A stretch of 64,000 nt of DNA. Origin: DATBAT01 sp963824805 (GTDB lineage: Bacteria > Acidobacteriota > Terriglobia > Terriglobales > Acidobacteriaceae). The DNA is taken from NCBI GenBank assembly GCA_963824805.1, contig CAWGQZ010000049.1:22248-86247 (forward strand). The letters are read 5' to 3'. Position numbers and translations under genes: made by a program. Of the stretch, positions 42,558 to 52,037 are shown one piece after another (position 1 is the first letter of the stretch; every line of letters begins with the position of its first letter). The notes under the pieces were generated by a model. That model was not told the origin of the DNA and made no database searches. It worked only from the letters and a program-made list of their open reading frames with translations.

Positions 42558-42851
42558 GCGAATGATGGTGAATTTGTAGTGGAGCGGGTGCAGACCGGCG
42601 TACGCATTGAAAAACGGCTGTTGAAGGTGCTTAAGGCGTTTGCCGAGTATCACGATCTCAGTCTGGGCGATTTGCTGGAAGGGATCGTGCTGCATGCATT
42701 TGATGGAAAGTGTCCGTTCAATCAGGACTCGCTGGAGCGCATTCAAGAGCTGAAGAGATTCTATGGTCTTGAGCTGGACTCCAGCGCCAGTCACCGGCTA
42801 AGGGAGGTCAAGGCACGACGGCCGGGGAGGAGGCCGTCGTCCTCGAAATAA
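42555..42851 (+). CDS. ribbon-helix-helix-like regulatory protein
   Basis: 98 aa from ATG 42555 (a TTG three codons earlier is possible). A beta-strand then two helices, in VQTGVRIEKRLLKVLKAF and LSLGDLLEGIVLHAF, match the RHH DNA-binding fold. The C-terminus is Arg/Ser-rich. Palindromes cover its start codon, and the next gene starts three bases after its stop, so the two form an operon that is probably self-regulated. It does not look like a toxin-antitoxin pair: the second protein has no toxin signature. Fold assigned by pattern only. Confidence 0.65.
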   Translation: MANDGEFVVERVQTGVRIEKRLLKVLKAFAEYHDLSLGDLLEGIVLHAFDGKCPFNQDSLERIQELKRFYGLELDSSASHRLREVKARRPGRRPSSSK

Positions 42852-42854
42852 GAA

Positions 42855-43253
42855 ATGCTCACCTATCAAATGACCGACGAGGAATTGATAGAGCGGTTGG
42901 AAGACGGGTCGATTGCGCCCGATTCCTTTCATCATCTCGAACACGTCCGGGCAGTGTTTCTATACTTGTGCCGTTATCCGATGCTGGAGGCTCTGCAACG
43001 GTTTGCCGCTGCTCTGCAGCGCTTTGCTGCCGCCATGGGCAAAGCGGATCGCTATCACGAGACCATCACGTGGGCTTACGTATTTCTGGTAAGAGAGCGG
43101 ATGTCGGGCGCGCAAGAATGGGAGTGTTTTGCGTCCGCGAATCCGGATCTGCTCAACTGGAAGAATTCCATTCTTAAGAAGTACTACAGGGAAGAAACGC
43201 TAAAGTCAGAGAAGGCGCGCCGAGTGTTCGTCATGCCGGACAAACAGCACTGA
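42855..43253 (+). CDS. conserved hypothetical protein coupled to the RHH gene
   Basis: 132 aa, all-helical and soluble. Typical segments (DSFHHLEHVRAVFLYLCRYP, RYHETITWAYVFLVRERM, NPDLLNWKNSILKKYYREE) recur in a conserved uncharacterised bacterial family known to me only as hypothetical. Conserved His residues near 25-29 and 74 could bind metal. It starts 3 bases after the RHH gene without its own ribosome binding site, so it is translated by coupling. Function unknown. Confidence 0.7.
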   Translation: MLTYQMTDEELIERLEDGSIAPDSFHHLEHVRAVFLYLCRYPMLEALQRFAAALQRFAAAMGKADRYHETITWAYVFLVRERMSGAQEWECFASANPDLLNWKNSILKKYYREETLKSEKARRVFVMPDKQH

Positions 43254-43285
43254 ATCCAGCCTCCCGGCGCTGGCATCTGTAACTT

Positions 43286-44290
43286 GTGATTGCATTTTCA
43301 GTTCTCGACCTGTCTCCGATCGTACAGGGCGCCACTGCAGCGGATGCCTTCCGCAACACGCTTGAACTGGCGCAGCACGCCGAGCGCCTAGGATATCAAC
43401 GTTACTGGCTGGCGGAACACCATAACATGCCGGGCATTGCCAGCGCGGCGACGTCGGTAGTGATCGGGCACGTGGCGGGTGGCACCAAGAACATCCGCGT
43501 TGGTTCAGGCGGAGTGATGCTGCCGAACCACTCGCCGCTGGTGATTGCCGAGCAGTTCGGAACGCTGGAATCAATGTATCCGGGTCGGATCGATCTCGGT
43601 CTGGGCCGCGCACCCGGCACCGATATGGCGACAACGCGTGCTCTAAGACGTGATCCTGCGACTGACGCGGACGAATTCCCCCGGGATGTGATGGAGTTGC
43701 AACACTATTTCGCGCCGGTGCAACCAGGGCAGAAGATTCGAGCGGTGCCGGGCGCTGGATTGCGGGTGCCACTTTGGTTGTTGGGATCGAGTTTGTATAG
43801 CGCTCAGCTCGCAGCTGCGATGGGATTGCCGTTTGCCTTCGCATCGCACTTCGCGCCGGCCGATATGACTATAGCGCTAGCGCTCTACCGGAATAGTTTT
43901 CGCCCATCGAGACAACTGGAGCGTCCCTACGCAATGCTGGCGGCGAACGTAATCGCAGCGGATAGCGATGCCGAGGCATGCCGCAATTTCACTTCACTGC
44001 AGCAGGCATTTATCAATCTTCACCGCGGCACCCCAGGCCAGATCCCTCCTCCCCTCGACGACATCGAAGCATTTTGGACGCCGGCCGAGAAGTTTTCAGT
44101 AAGCCGTTCACTAGCCTGTTCGGTGGTGGGCTCGTCCGAGACCGTGGAGCGTGGCCTGCACGAATTCATCGAGAAGCATCAGCCGGATGAACTGATGGTG
44201 ACGGCGCACCTGTACGATCAGCAGGCGCGCCTGCGGTCGTTTGAGCTGATCGCCGAAGTCCGCAACCGAATGGGCGCGCGAGTCGCTTAA
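43286..44290 (+). CDS. LLM class flavin-dependent oxidoreductase (MsnO8-like)
   Basis: 334 aa, luciferase-like TIM barrel. Typical segments are RYWLAEHHNMPGIASAATSV, RVGSGGVMLPNHSPLVIAEQ, RIDLGLGRAPGTD and the C-terminal VVGSSETVERGLHEF. Such enzymes use reduced FMN supplied by a reductase to oxidise varied substrates. GTG start. No flavin reductase is adjacent, so substrate and partner are unknown. Confidence 0.88.
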   Translation: MIAFSVLDLSPIVQGATAADAFRNTLELAQHAERLGYQRYWLAEHHNMPGIASAATSVVIGHVAGGTKNIRVGSGGVMLPNHSPLVIAEQFGTLESMYPGRIDLGLGRAPGTDMATTRALRRDPATDADEFPRDVMELQHYFAPVQPGQKIRAVPGAGLRVPLWLLGSSLYSAQLAAAMGLPFAFASHFAPADMTIALALYRNSFRPSRQLERPYAMLAANVIAADSDAEACRNFTSLQQAFINLHRGTPGQIPPPLDDIEAFWTPAEKFSVSRSLACSVVGSSETVERGLHEFIEKHQPDELMVTAHLYDQQARLRSFELIAEVRNRMGARVA

Positions 44291-44351
44291 AATTCAACTG
44301 CTGCATAAGCTTCCCGGTGCGAACCTCGATTCCTGCACGCGTGTTGCCGAC

Positions 44352-44654
44352 TCAGAGGTTCTTGCGATAGTGCACGCAGCGGTCTACTACTTCAAATCCG
44401 AGTGCTTTGTGGGCGATCTGCGAGCCGGAATTATCGATCAGTACGTCGGAGGCCATCTCAACACAGCCATGGGAGCGGGCCCAGGCCTCGGCGGCTCGCA
44501 TCAACTCTCCGCCAATGCCTTGATTGCGGGATGGTTCGTCTACAAACCAGCCTTCCACGTAACCGACAGGGCGTACCGGATCGCACCCGTCTGCATGCGA
44601 TCTGAGATCGACTTCGAGGAATCCAGTTAGCGTGCCGTCGGGGGCGCAAGACAC
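44352..44654 (-). CDS. GNAT acetyltransferase, AAC(6')-like, C-terminal fragment
   Basis: 100 codons. VGYVEGWFVDEPSRNQGIGGEL holds the acetyl-CoA-binding R/Q-x-x-G-x-G/A loop. DVLIDNSGSQIAHKALGFEV and the end RCVHYRKNL match chromosomal aminoglycoside 6'-N-acetyltransferase-like proteins. The N-terminal part is in another frame just upstream; one indel near 44650 separates them. The drug link is by similarity only. Confidence 0.7.
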   Translation of the reverse strand: MSCAPDGTLTGFLEVDLRSHADGCDPVRPVGYVEGWFVDEPSRNQGIGGELMRAAEAWARSHGCVEMASDVLIDNSGSQIAHKALGFEVVDRCVHYRKNL

Positions 44655-44809
44655 GAGAGTTGCACCGGTAAGGTTGCGGTGGGTACATCCCCGAACGATG
44701 CGTCGACCTCCCTGAGGTGATCTTCGTAGGATGCCTCCGGCCAGAGCGATGCCCGCATCTTGGCCAATGCGGTCCGATCGGAAGGCTGAGCTATACGGAT
44801 GCCGGCCAT
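44627..44809 (-). CDS. GNAT acetyltransferase, AAC(6')-like, N-terminal fragment
   Basis: About 60 codons from ATG 44809: MAGIRIAQPSDRTALAKMRA, then LWPEASYEDHLREVD, the usual opening of this acetyltransferase group. The frame breaks near 44650 and the protein resumes in the fragment ending at 44352. The joined product would be about 150 aa, the normal length. Confidence 0.65.
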   Translation of the reverse strand: MAGIRIAQPSDRTALAKMRASLWPEASYEDHLREVDASFGDVPTATLPVQLSCLAPPTAR

Positions 44810-44905
44810 GGTTCTGTATTGTAGCGAGGGTGGAAATCTGATGGTGCTACAGGTTAGAACTCCAGTTCGCCTGTTCTCCCTACGAAAGCATGACACAATC
44901 AAACG

Positions 44906-45727
44906 ATGTCCCCCGCCCCATCGTTTCTATATGGCACTGCCTGGAAAGAAGGCCGCACGCCAGAGTTGACGGCGCTCGCAATACAGTCCGGATTCCGGGC
45001 CATTGACACTGCCAACCAGCGCCGCCACTACTTCGAGGCTGGAGTGGGCGAGGGGTTGGCGAAGGTGTATCGCTCTGGGCTGGTGAAGCGAGAGGATCTT
45101 TTCCTGCAGACCAAGTTCACATATCAGGCAGGACAAGATCACCGCCTGCCTTATAACCCGGCAGCGCCGCTTTCGACTCAGGTATCCCAATCCATGGCCA
45201 GTTCCCTGAACAATCTCGAGACCGATTATCTGGATAGCTACGTGCTCCACGGTCCGGCGTCTTCTTATGGCTGGACTGAGGAGGATTCTGAAACATGGGC
45301 GGCAATGCAGAGAGAGCGGGATGCGGGTCGAACCCGCTTGCTGGGAGTGAGCAATGTCTCATTATTTCATCTTCAACAGATGGAAGCGATTCACGGGGAA
45401 GCGCCAGCATTTGTGCAGAACCGATGCTATGCTCGCCTGGGATGGGATCAGCGTGTACGTCGATACTGCAACGAGCGCAAGATTATCTACCAGGGATTTT
45501 CTCTGCTTACTGCGAACGTGGAAGTGGTGCGCCAACCTTTGATCACCGGGATTGCTGCTCGGGAAAATGCTACTCCCGCTCAGGTTGTATTCGCCTTCGC
45601 GCGCGCTATGGGCATGCTGCCTTTGACAGGCACGTCCAGTGCGGAACACATGAAGCAGGACCTGGCCGGCCTTGGCCTGACCTTTGCACCGGATGAGGTG
45701 CAAGCGATCGAGTTTCTGGCCGGCTGA
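44906..45727 (+). CDS. aldo/keto reductase family protein
   Basis: A 273-aa TIM-barrel NAD(P)H reductase. The catalytic tetrad is present as Asp in AIDTANQ, Tyr in RRHYFEAGVG, Lys in LQTKFT and His in YVLHGP. The cofactor segment near the end (LPLTGTSSAEHMKQDL) is typical. The loop after the Asp is unusual: ANQRRHYFE replaces the common A-x-x-Y-x-N-E. Substrate unknown. Confidence 0.88.
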   Translation: MSPAPSFLYGTAWKEGRTPELTALAIQSGFRAIDTANQRRHYFEAGVGEGLAKVYRSGLVKREDLFLQTKFTYQAGQDHRLPYNPAAPLSTQVSQSMASSLNNLETDYLDSYVLHGPASSYGWTEEDSETWAAMQRERDAGRTRLLGVSNVSLFHLQQMEAIHGEAPAFVQNRCYARLGWDQRVRRYCNERKIIYQGFSLLTANVEVVRQPLITGIAARENATPAQVVFAFARAMGMLPLTGTSSAEHMKQDLAGLGLTFAPDEVQAIEFLAG

Positions 45728-45735
45728 TCCAACTA

Positions 45736-46731
45736 CTATTGAGGCGAATAAACCAGCACCATAAAGGTCCCGGGCTTGACACTGGGCCACCGCTGTCCTT
45801 GCGCAGGTGGGCCGAGTTCGGCGGTTGCAAGATAAACGTTGTGTGATTTCAGGTCCAGCGCCATGGTGCGAGCACCGCGGGCTGTTGGCACATTTTCGGC
45901 GACTTCGTACTTTCCATCCTTCGTTTCCCGGACTTCGGTGAGCGTTCCTTCCCCGTTCGAGGCGAATGCCAGCTTTAGCTCAGGATCGAATGCGGCGGCG
46001 TCGGTACCGTCACCTGTGGGCACGGAGGCAAGCTGGTTTCCGGTCTTAGTGTCCACAACGATCATCTGCTTGTTTCCACATACGGTGAACAAATGACCAG
46101 CCTTTTCGTCGATGGCCAACCCTGAGGGTTCTTCGCATCCGTTCAACTTCCAGCGATTGACTTCTTTCCAGGTCTTCGAATCGACAGATGCAATCTCGCC
46201 CTTGTCTTCTACGTTGACGTAGATATGGCCAGCATCGCTGGCGGCAAATTCCAGCTTTCCCCCAAGAGGAACGGTGCCCACAACCTTCAAAGTGGATGGA
46301 TCAATTGCCATAAGGTCCTTGCTGCGTCCGTTCATTACGATCACATTCTTGGAGTGAGGGTCGTAGATGATCGCGTCCGGGTTTTCGCCGACCTTGATAT
46401 CCGATTGCGGCTTCAAGGTGTGGAAGTCAAAGACAGTCACTGTGCCGGCGCGGCCGTTACTGCTGAATCCGAGATTCTTCTCGGGCACGAGAGCGATGCC
46501 ATGCGCGCCGGATGCCGGAACCTCGCCGACTTGCTTGCCGGTCGCGAGGTCGAGCACGTTGATGGTGTTGCTGTGGGAGATGAAGAGGCGGTTGCCGTCC
46601 GGGTCAACTTTCAGGTAGTCCCATCCACCCTCGCCACCGACGGTCCATTTAGCAGTTTGGTGGTAGTGGGGCGTTTGCGCAGCAAGGGATGCAGTGAGCG
46701 ATAGCACGAGAAGCAGGAGCAGGTTTTTCAT
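45736..46731 (-). CDS. YncE-like beta-propeller protein
   Basis: 331 aa with signal peptide (1-18, ending ASLAA). Seven repeating segments of the form NTINVLDLATGKQVGEVP and IDPSTLKVVGTVPLGG form a beta-propeller as in YncE/PQQ-type lactonases. It begins two bases after the RND pump gene ends, so it is the last gene of that operon. A periplasmic accessory or sensing role is plausible but unproven. Confidence 0.87.
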   Translation of the reverse strand: MKNLLLLLVLSLTASLAAQTPHYHQTAKWTVGGEGGWDYLKVDPDGNRLFISHSNTINVLDLATGKQVGEVPASGAHGIALVPEKNLGFSSNGRAGTVTVFDFHTLKPQSDIKVGENPDAIIYDPHSKNVIVMNGRSKDLMAIDPSTLKVVGTVPLGGKLEFAASDAGHIYVNVEDKGEIASVDSKTWKEVNRWKLNGCEEPSGLAIDEKAGHLFTVCGNKQMIVVDTKTGNQLASVPTGDGTDAAAFDPELKLAFASNGEGTLTEVRETKDGKYEVAENVPTARGARTMALDLKSHNVYLATAELGPPAQGQRWPSVKPGTFMVLVYSPQ

Positions 46732-46733
46732 AA

Positions 46734-47264
46734 TCAGTTTCCTTCCGAATGGCTGAGATAGAAGTGCACCGCGGGCGTAATGATGAGTGAGAGCATCATG
46801 GAAATTGCGATTCCGCCGATGACGGCGATCGCGAGAGGTTGCAACATCTGCGATCCGGCACCGAGAGCGAGTGCAAGCGGCAACATGCCTGCGGCCGCAG
46901 CCAATGCGGTCATCACGATGGGACGAAGCCGGCGGCGGCCGGCAAGAACCATGGCGTCATGTGCGGACATGCCCTCGGCACGGAACTTCTGATCGGAGTC
47001 GAGCAGAAGGATGCCGTTCTTTGCCACGATTCCGATGACCATGATTAGCCCCATGAAGGACGCGATGTTGAAGGTGGTGCGGGTGACCAACAGCGCCAGA
47101 AAGACTCCGGCGGTGGACAGCAACGCCGATGACAGAATTGCGATTGGGGCAGCGAAGTTGCGAAATTCGAACAGCAGCACGATAAAAACCAGCACGATCG
47201 CCAACAACAGGACCATCATTAAGATCGTGGAACGATTTTTGCTGTTCTTCGTACTTGCCGCCAT
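46734..47264 (-). CDS. RND efflux permease, C-terminal fragment
   Basis: 176 codons with the last membrane helices of the pump: STILMMVLLLAIVLVFIVLL, then LIMVIGIVAKNGILLLD and IVMTALAAAAGMLPLALALG. Its real join to the upstream part is near 47250; the 240 bases between (47250-47490) are read in a third frame (LATMVELPGQTEIRRENLQR through IRIVYGGKYEEQQKSF). Confidence 0.8.
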   Translation of the reverse strand: MAASTKNSKNRSTILMMVLLLAIVLVFIVLLFEFRNFAAPIAILSSALLSTAGVFLALLVTRTTFNIASFMGLIMVIGIVAKNGILLLDSDQKFRAEGMSAHDAMVLAGRRRLRPIVMTALAAAAGMLPLALALGAGSQMLQPLAIAVIGGIAISMMLSLIITPAVHFYLSHSEGN

Positions 47265-47458
47265 AAACGATGCGAATGGACGAAGGAATTTTGAGGTCGG
47301 CTACGGTTTTCTGTACGGCGGCGATCGCGCTGCCGAGATCCGTGCCCTCCAGTCGCGCCGTCACGGAAACAGAACGTTGGAGATTTTCACGGCGGATTTC
47401 GGTTTGGCCGGGCAATTCGACCATGGTTGCCAGCGAACCCAGGGTGGCGGTGTGCCCG

Positions 47459-49879
47459 CTATTGCTCACCATCAAGGTGTTCTTCATGTGCGTCCAATGA
47501 GGAGCGGTTCGCCTCAGGGAAGCGAATGCGGATGGCGTAGGCGCGATCATTGGTGATCACCGGCGTCGCGGCGGGTTCGCCTTCCAGCAAGGCGGTCGCG
47601 TCAGTCGCTACTTCTTCGGGGGAAAATCCGGAATGGGCCGCGGTCAGCGGATCAATAGTGAAAATCGTCGCGGGGCCGCTGATGGTGTTGTCGATGCCGT
47701 TTCGGAGGTCCACTACCCCGTTCACTTTGCTTACAGCCTCGGCGATTTTCGGGGCCCAGTTTTGCAGCTGCGACCCATCGTTGGAAAATAATTTGATGAA
47801 TACATCTTCGGGTTCGTTGGAGAGATCGCCGATCATATCCTGCAAAACCTGCACGAACTCGACGTCGATTCCAGGTTCTTCGCGGGCAATGCGGGAGCGC
47901 AACTCAGAGACGACCTCCTCGGTGCCGCGACTACGGTCGGCTTTCAACTTCACGGCGATGTCACCGCGGTTTACCTCAGTGACGGCTGCAAGGCCCAGTT
48001 CCAGTCCGGTGCGGCGCGAGGCGCCTTGCACCTCGGGGATTTCACGGATCATTGTTTCGATGTGCCCTACCACGCGATTGGTTTCCGCCAGCGAGGTTCC
48101 TGCCGGGGTCAAATAATCGACGATGAAGCCGCCTTCATCTATTTCGGGCAGCAGATCGCTGCCCAAGGACTTGTAACAAATGAACGAGGCAACGATGAGG
48201 ATGAAACTGAAAATAGCCAGCCAGAGAGGTCGCTCAAGTGCGAATCGCAGCCATCGTTCGTAAAAATCCAGGAACCGTTTGAAGTGCCGAGATAGGCCTG
48301 CGGCTTCTGCTTTCTCGAGCTGTTCTTTATCTACTGGTTGAGTTGATTCCCTTTCGGAATGGCTGGTGATGAAGTACTGGCTCAAAGTGGGCGTCCAGGT
48401 AAGAGCAAGGACGAGGGAGGTTAACAACGAAACCGAAACCGTGACCGCGAGGGCACGGAAGAAAAGTCCTGTCACTCCGGTGATTGCGATAAGCGGCAGG
48501 AAAACTACGATGGGAGTGATGGTGGAGCCAACCAGCGGAACGGTTATTTCAGACAGAGCGCTGCGGATGGCTTCCAGGCGGTCCTGCCCCGCGTCGCGGT
48601 GCAGGGCAACATTTTCCACCACCACAATAGCGTCGTCGATTACGAGTCCGACGGCTGCCGCGAGCCCGCCCAGCGTCATCAGATTGAAGCTCTGGCCAAG
48701 TAATTTCAGCGCGATGAATGTGACCAGCACCGTCACCGGAATGACCATGGCGGCAACGATTGAGGTTCCCCAGTCGCGCAGGAAAAGAACCATGATGAGC
48801 GATGCGAGCGCAATGCCGATCAGTATTGCGTCGCGCACGCTCTTGATGGATTCAGTGACAATTTCCGACTGGTCGTAAAACGGTTGCAGCGTGATGCCGC
48901 GCGGCAGCCCCTGCTGGATGCGCGCAACCTCATCGTGCACTTCATTTGCGACATCCACGGTGTTGCTATCAGGCTGGCGAGTGACATTGAGCAACACAGC
49001 CGGCTTGCCGTTGGCGGTGACCACGGTGTAGAGCGGCTTAATGCTGCGCTCCACAGTGGCGACGTCTCCGATACGCACCGGAATACCTGCCGGAGTCATC
49101 TTAACTACTACCTGCGACAACTGTTGCGGATCGCGAACCTGAGCGTTGATGAGCGTCAGGTAGAGCTGATGATTCTGTTCGAGCAAGCCGGGCGAGTCGA
49201 TGAGGTTGGTACGGCGCACCGCGTCGAGCAGATCTGTAACGGTGATACCAGCCGTGAGCAACTTTGCCGGGCTGGGCGTGATCTGAAACTCGGGCTGCTG
49301 GCCGCCCTGCACTGTGACGGCTGCGACTCCGTTCAGGCGATTGAGTCGTGGTTTGAGGTCGTAATTCGCAGTTTCCCACAGATCAGTTTGTGAAACTGAA
49401 TCTGACGTAAGGCTGTAACCGAGAATCGGAAAGCTTGCAAAAGTCAAACGATGGCTGTCAATGGTCGCCGTAGATGGCAGCTCAGAGCGTACGCGCGAGA
49501 GGGCTGCATCCACCTGCTGCAACGTCTCCACCATGTCGACGTGCCAATCAAAGAACAGGTCGACCTCGGCTTCGCCCCGGCTGGTAATGGAGCGAACTGA
49601 TTGAAGTCCGGGAACGCTGTTGACCGATTCCTCGATAGGACGGGTGATGGTCACCATCATCTGATCGATGGGCATTACGCCGTTGTCGATTCCAATGACT
49701 ACCCGGGGGAAGTCGGTCTGAGGAAAAACCGAGACCGGAATGGTATAGGCCACGTACCCGCCGGCCACGGCCAAGACCAGGGTTAGAAAGATCAGAGATT
49801 TGGCAAAGCGCGTGTACCAGTAGCGTTCGTCCCCTGGCTGGGAAGTTCGGATGCGGCGCAGCAGACTGCGAATCTGCAT
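47459..49879 (-). CDS. RND family efflux permease (HAE-1-like), N-terminal fragment
   Basis: 806 codons of an inner-membrane proton-driven pump that would total about 1045 aa. TM4 reads GLAAAVGLVIDDAIVVVEN; the paired Asp (DD) proton relay is the drug-exporter (HAE-1) form rather than the metal-exporter form. Two large periplasmic porter loops are present. The frame breaks near 47510 after FPEANRSS, and two indels separate it from its C-terminus at 46734. It is preceded, with a 3-base gap, by its adaptor gene. Confidence 0.9.
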   Translation of the reverse strand: MQIRSLLRRIRTSQPGDERYWYTRFAKSLIFLTLVLAVAGGYVAYTIPVSVFPQTDFPRVVIGIDNGVMPIDQMMVTITRPIEESVNSVPGLQSVRSITSRGEAEVDLFFDWHVDMVETLQQVDAALSRVRSELPSTATIDSHRLTFASFPILGYSLTSDSVSQTDLWETANYDLKPRLNRLNGVAAVTVQGGQQPEFQITPSPAKLLTAGITVTDLLDAVRRTNLIDSPGLLEQNHQLYLTLINAQVRDPQQLSQVVVKMTPAGIPVRIGDVATVERSIKPLYTVVTANGKPAVLLNVTRQPDSNTVDVANEVHDEVARIQQGLPRGITLQPFYDQSEIVTESIKSVRDAILIGIALASLIMVLFLRDWGTSIVAAMVIPVTVLVTFIALKLLGQSFNLMTLGGLAAAVGLVIDDAIVVVENVALHRDAGQDRLEAIRSALSEITVPLVGSTITPIVVFLPLIAITGVTGLFFRALAVTVSVSLLTSLVLALTWTPTLSQYFITSHSERESTQPVDKEQLEKAEAAGLSRHFKRFLDFYERWLRFALERPLWLAIFSFILIVASFICYKSLGSDLLPEIDEGGFIVDYLTPAGTSLAETNRVVGHIETMIREIPEVQGASRRTGLELGLAAVTEVNRGDIAVKLKADRSRGTEEVVSELRSRIAREEPGIDVEFVQVLQDMIGDLSNEPEDVFIKLFSNDGSQLQNWAPKIAEAVSKVNGVVDLRNGIDNTISGPATIFTIDPLTAAHSGFSPEEVATDATALLEGEPAATPVITNDRAYAIRIRFPEANRSSLDAHEEHLDGEQ

Positions 49880-49882
49880 GCA

Positions 49883-51139
49883 TCAATCCTTTACCGCGGC
49901 AGGTGCCGTCGCAGCAGATTGCCCCGTGGGCGTGGTCTTTACCTGGGTGTTGTCGGGAAGGCCATAGGCGCCGGTGGTCACTACAATCTGTCCGGCATCG
50001 AGACCCTTGGTTATTTGCACGACGTCTCGGGCCTTTGCGCCGGTCTCCACCTGAGTCTGGTGGGCACGGCCATCCTTGCCGACCACCATTACTGCCATCG
50101 TTTCTTCCGGCGTCTTAAGCAGCGCCGCGGCGGGGACGGTAATCGCATTCTCGATTTTGCGGGCAGTGACGCTAGCATGAACGGTTGAACCGGGACGAAG
50201 GGATCCTGATTTGTTGAGCGCTTCGACCCAAACCTCTACCGTTGTGCTTCCGGGGTCGAGCGCAGGACTTACCAGCGTGACTCTCGCCGGAGACTCATTT
50301 CCTTCGGCTGTTGAAATTGTTGCCGGATCTCCGGCCTTCAGCAGAGCCGCCTGATCCTGCGGAATATGGGCGCGCGCGATTACGGAGGAAACATCCATGA
50401 TGGTGAGGATTGGGGTGCCTTGGGCGGGCGTTTCTCCCTGATAACTCGGGCGATCGGTGACCACTCCGTCGATGGGACTGCGAATCTCGGTGTAGCTTAG
50501 CTGCGCGGCGGCGCCTTGATACTTGCCCTGGGCAGATGCCAGTTGTCCGGCAGCGGATTTGACGGTTGCCTGCTGGCCCACGGCGCGCAGCGAAGCGAGG
50601 TGCTGATCGGCCAACTCTGTCTGGGCTCGTGCCTGAACCAATGCGACAGCAGCCTGATCCAGATCTTTGCGCGGGAGGGCGCCTTGTTTAAAGAGATTTT
50701 CGCGGCTGTCATAGAGCTTCTGCTCTGCGTCCAGCGCTTCGTGTGCCGATTTGGCATCAGTTTCAGCTTTCGTCAGATCCTCGGGGAGAGTAGCGCGGGT
50801 AGTTGTTTCGTACGCAGCCTGGGCCTGATCGAGGGCTCCTTTGTTGTCGGTGAGTGCAGCAGCAATGTCCCGGTTTTCCAGCACCGCTAAAAGTTGTCCC
50901 TGGTGTACCCGCGCACCGCGGTTAACGTAAAAACGGCGCACCGGCGCGCTTATCTTGGGAGTGATGGCCGCCTGGTTCTTGGGATACAAAACGGCTTCGA
51001 ACCCAAGCTCAACATCGAGAGAACCCTTTTGCGCGACAGCAGTTTGCACTGTCACCACGGGTTCCTTTTCGGCATCCTCCTTCGAGCAACCTACGAAGGT
51101 TGCGATCACAACCATACAAGCGGCGATCCTGGTTAGCAT
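49883..51139 (-). CDS. RND efflux periplasmic adaptor subunit (lipoprotein)
   Basis: 418 aa with a lipobox near Cys19 (IATFVGCSK). Lipoyl half-motifs are PVRRFYVNRGARVHQGQLLA and TEIRSPIDGVVTDRPSYQGE, with an about 110-residue coiled hairpin between, then beta-barrel and membrane-proximal domains. It links the RND pump to the TolC encoded just upstream. The gene is intact and spaced 3 bases from each neighbour. Confidence 0.92.
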   Translation of the reverse strand: MLTRIAACMVVIATFVGCSKEDAEKEPVVTVQTAVAQKGSLDVELGFEAVLYPKNQAAITPKISAPVRRFYVNRGARVHQGQLLAVLENRDIAAALTDNKGALDQAQAAYETTTRATLPEDLTKAETDAKSAHEALDAEQKLYDSRENLFKQGALPRKDLDQAAVALVQARAQTELADQHLASLRAVGQQATVKSAAGQLASAQGKYQGAAAQLSYTEIRSPIDGVVTDRPSYQGETPAQGTPILTIMDVSSVIARAHIPQDQAALLKAGDPATISTAEGNESPARVTLVSPALDPGSTTVEVWVEALNKSGSLRPGSTVHASVTARKIENAITVPAAALLKTPEETMAVMVVGKDGRAHQTQVETGAKARDVVQITKGLDAGQIVVTTGAYGLPDNTQVKTTPTGQSAATAPAAVKD

Positions 51140-51141
51140 GC

Positions 51142-52035
51142 TTAGAAGGTCCCCGTAAGTGTTTGCAAGTTTGCCAAAGCGACACGATACCGGACCGAAC
51201 CGTCATCTTGATTGTTGCGTGCTAGAACCAAGGCATTCTGTGCGTCAACTACCTCGAGAGCTGTAGCTTCTCCGCTCTGGTAGCGCAAGGTGGTCAAGCG
51301 AAGACCCTCGGCGGCGAGGTCTGACGACTGGTGCAGCAATTCAAGCTGTGCCTGGGCGGTTTGAGCTTCGTTGTAAAACTGCTGTAAATCGGCGAGAGCC
51401 TGCCTTTGCGCCGCACTCAATTCGATGCGAGCCTGGTCGCGCCGAAGTTGTGCCTGCCGCACCTTGCTCTGGGTCGCTCCCCAGTTGAAAATCGGAATGT
51501 CAACGGTCGCCGCGACCTGATAACCAAGATTGTGAATGCCGTCGCTGCGGGTCGCATACTGGGTGGCATCGATGCCGTAAAAATAATTGAACGAGAGAGA
51601 CGGGAGGTGGCCACCGATCGCTGAAGCTACCTCTTGCTGGGAAGCATGCATCGCCGCACTGGCCGCCTTGAGTTCCGGATTATTGGTGGCGGCGAGCACC
51701 TGCACGTGGGCGAATTCCGGAAGTGGTGGCGATTGCTGCAGGTCGTCGACGAGTTGGTAATCGCGGGTAAAGTTTGGAAATATGAGGACCGCCAGGTCAA
51801 GCCGGGCCTTTTCGGCGGCGAGTCGGGCTTCCTGCAAGTCGCGTTCCCGATCATTCGACTGAAGTTGGGCCTTGATCACATCGGAATGCGCGACTTCGCC
51901 ACCTTGTTCCAGTTGCTGGCTAAGACCAAGGAAGCGCCGGCCTTCGTCGGCCGCGAGCTGTGCATTTTGATATTTGCGCTCACCCGCGATCACCCCATAG
52001 AAATCACGAACCACGGTTGTGGTGATTCCGCGCAC
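51142..52035 (-). CDS. TolC family outer membrane protein, C-terminal fragment
   Basis: 297 codons from GTG 52035, covering the second half of repeat 1 and all of repeat 2 of a TolC channel (ATVDIPIFNWGATQSKVRQA, GEATALEVVDAQNALVLARN). The missing N-terminus is in another frame at 52038-52505. One indel near 52060-52080 causes the break. Confidence 0.82.
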   Translation of the reverse strand: MRGITTTVVRDFYGVIAGERKYQNAQLAADEGRRFLGLSQQLEQGGEVAHSDVIKAQLQSNDRERDLQEARLAAEKARLDLAVLIFPNFTRDYQLVDDLQQSPPLPEFAHVQVLAATNNPELKAASAAMHASQQEVASAIGGHLPSLSFNYFYGIDATQYATRSDGIHNLGYQVAATVDIPIFNWGATQSKVRQAQLRRDQARIELSAAQRQALADLQQFYNEAQTAQAQLELLHQSSDLAAEGLRLTTLRYQSGEATALEVVDAQNALVLARNNQDDGSVRYRVALANLQTLTGTF

Positions 52036-52037
52036 CG

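Noticed and set aside
42555..43253. Toxin-antitoxin module
   Set aside because: The RHH-like first gene fits, but the partner is longer than usual and has no toxin motif.
44352..44809. Acquired aminoglycoside resistance gene
   Set aside because: Similarity is to chromosomal AAC(6')-like acetyltransferases, the gene is broken, and there is no integron or transposon around it.
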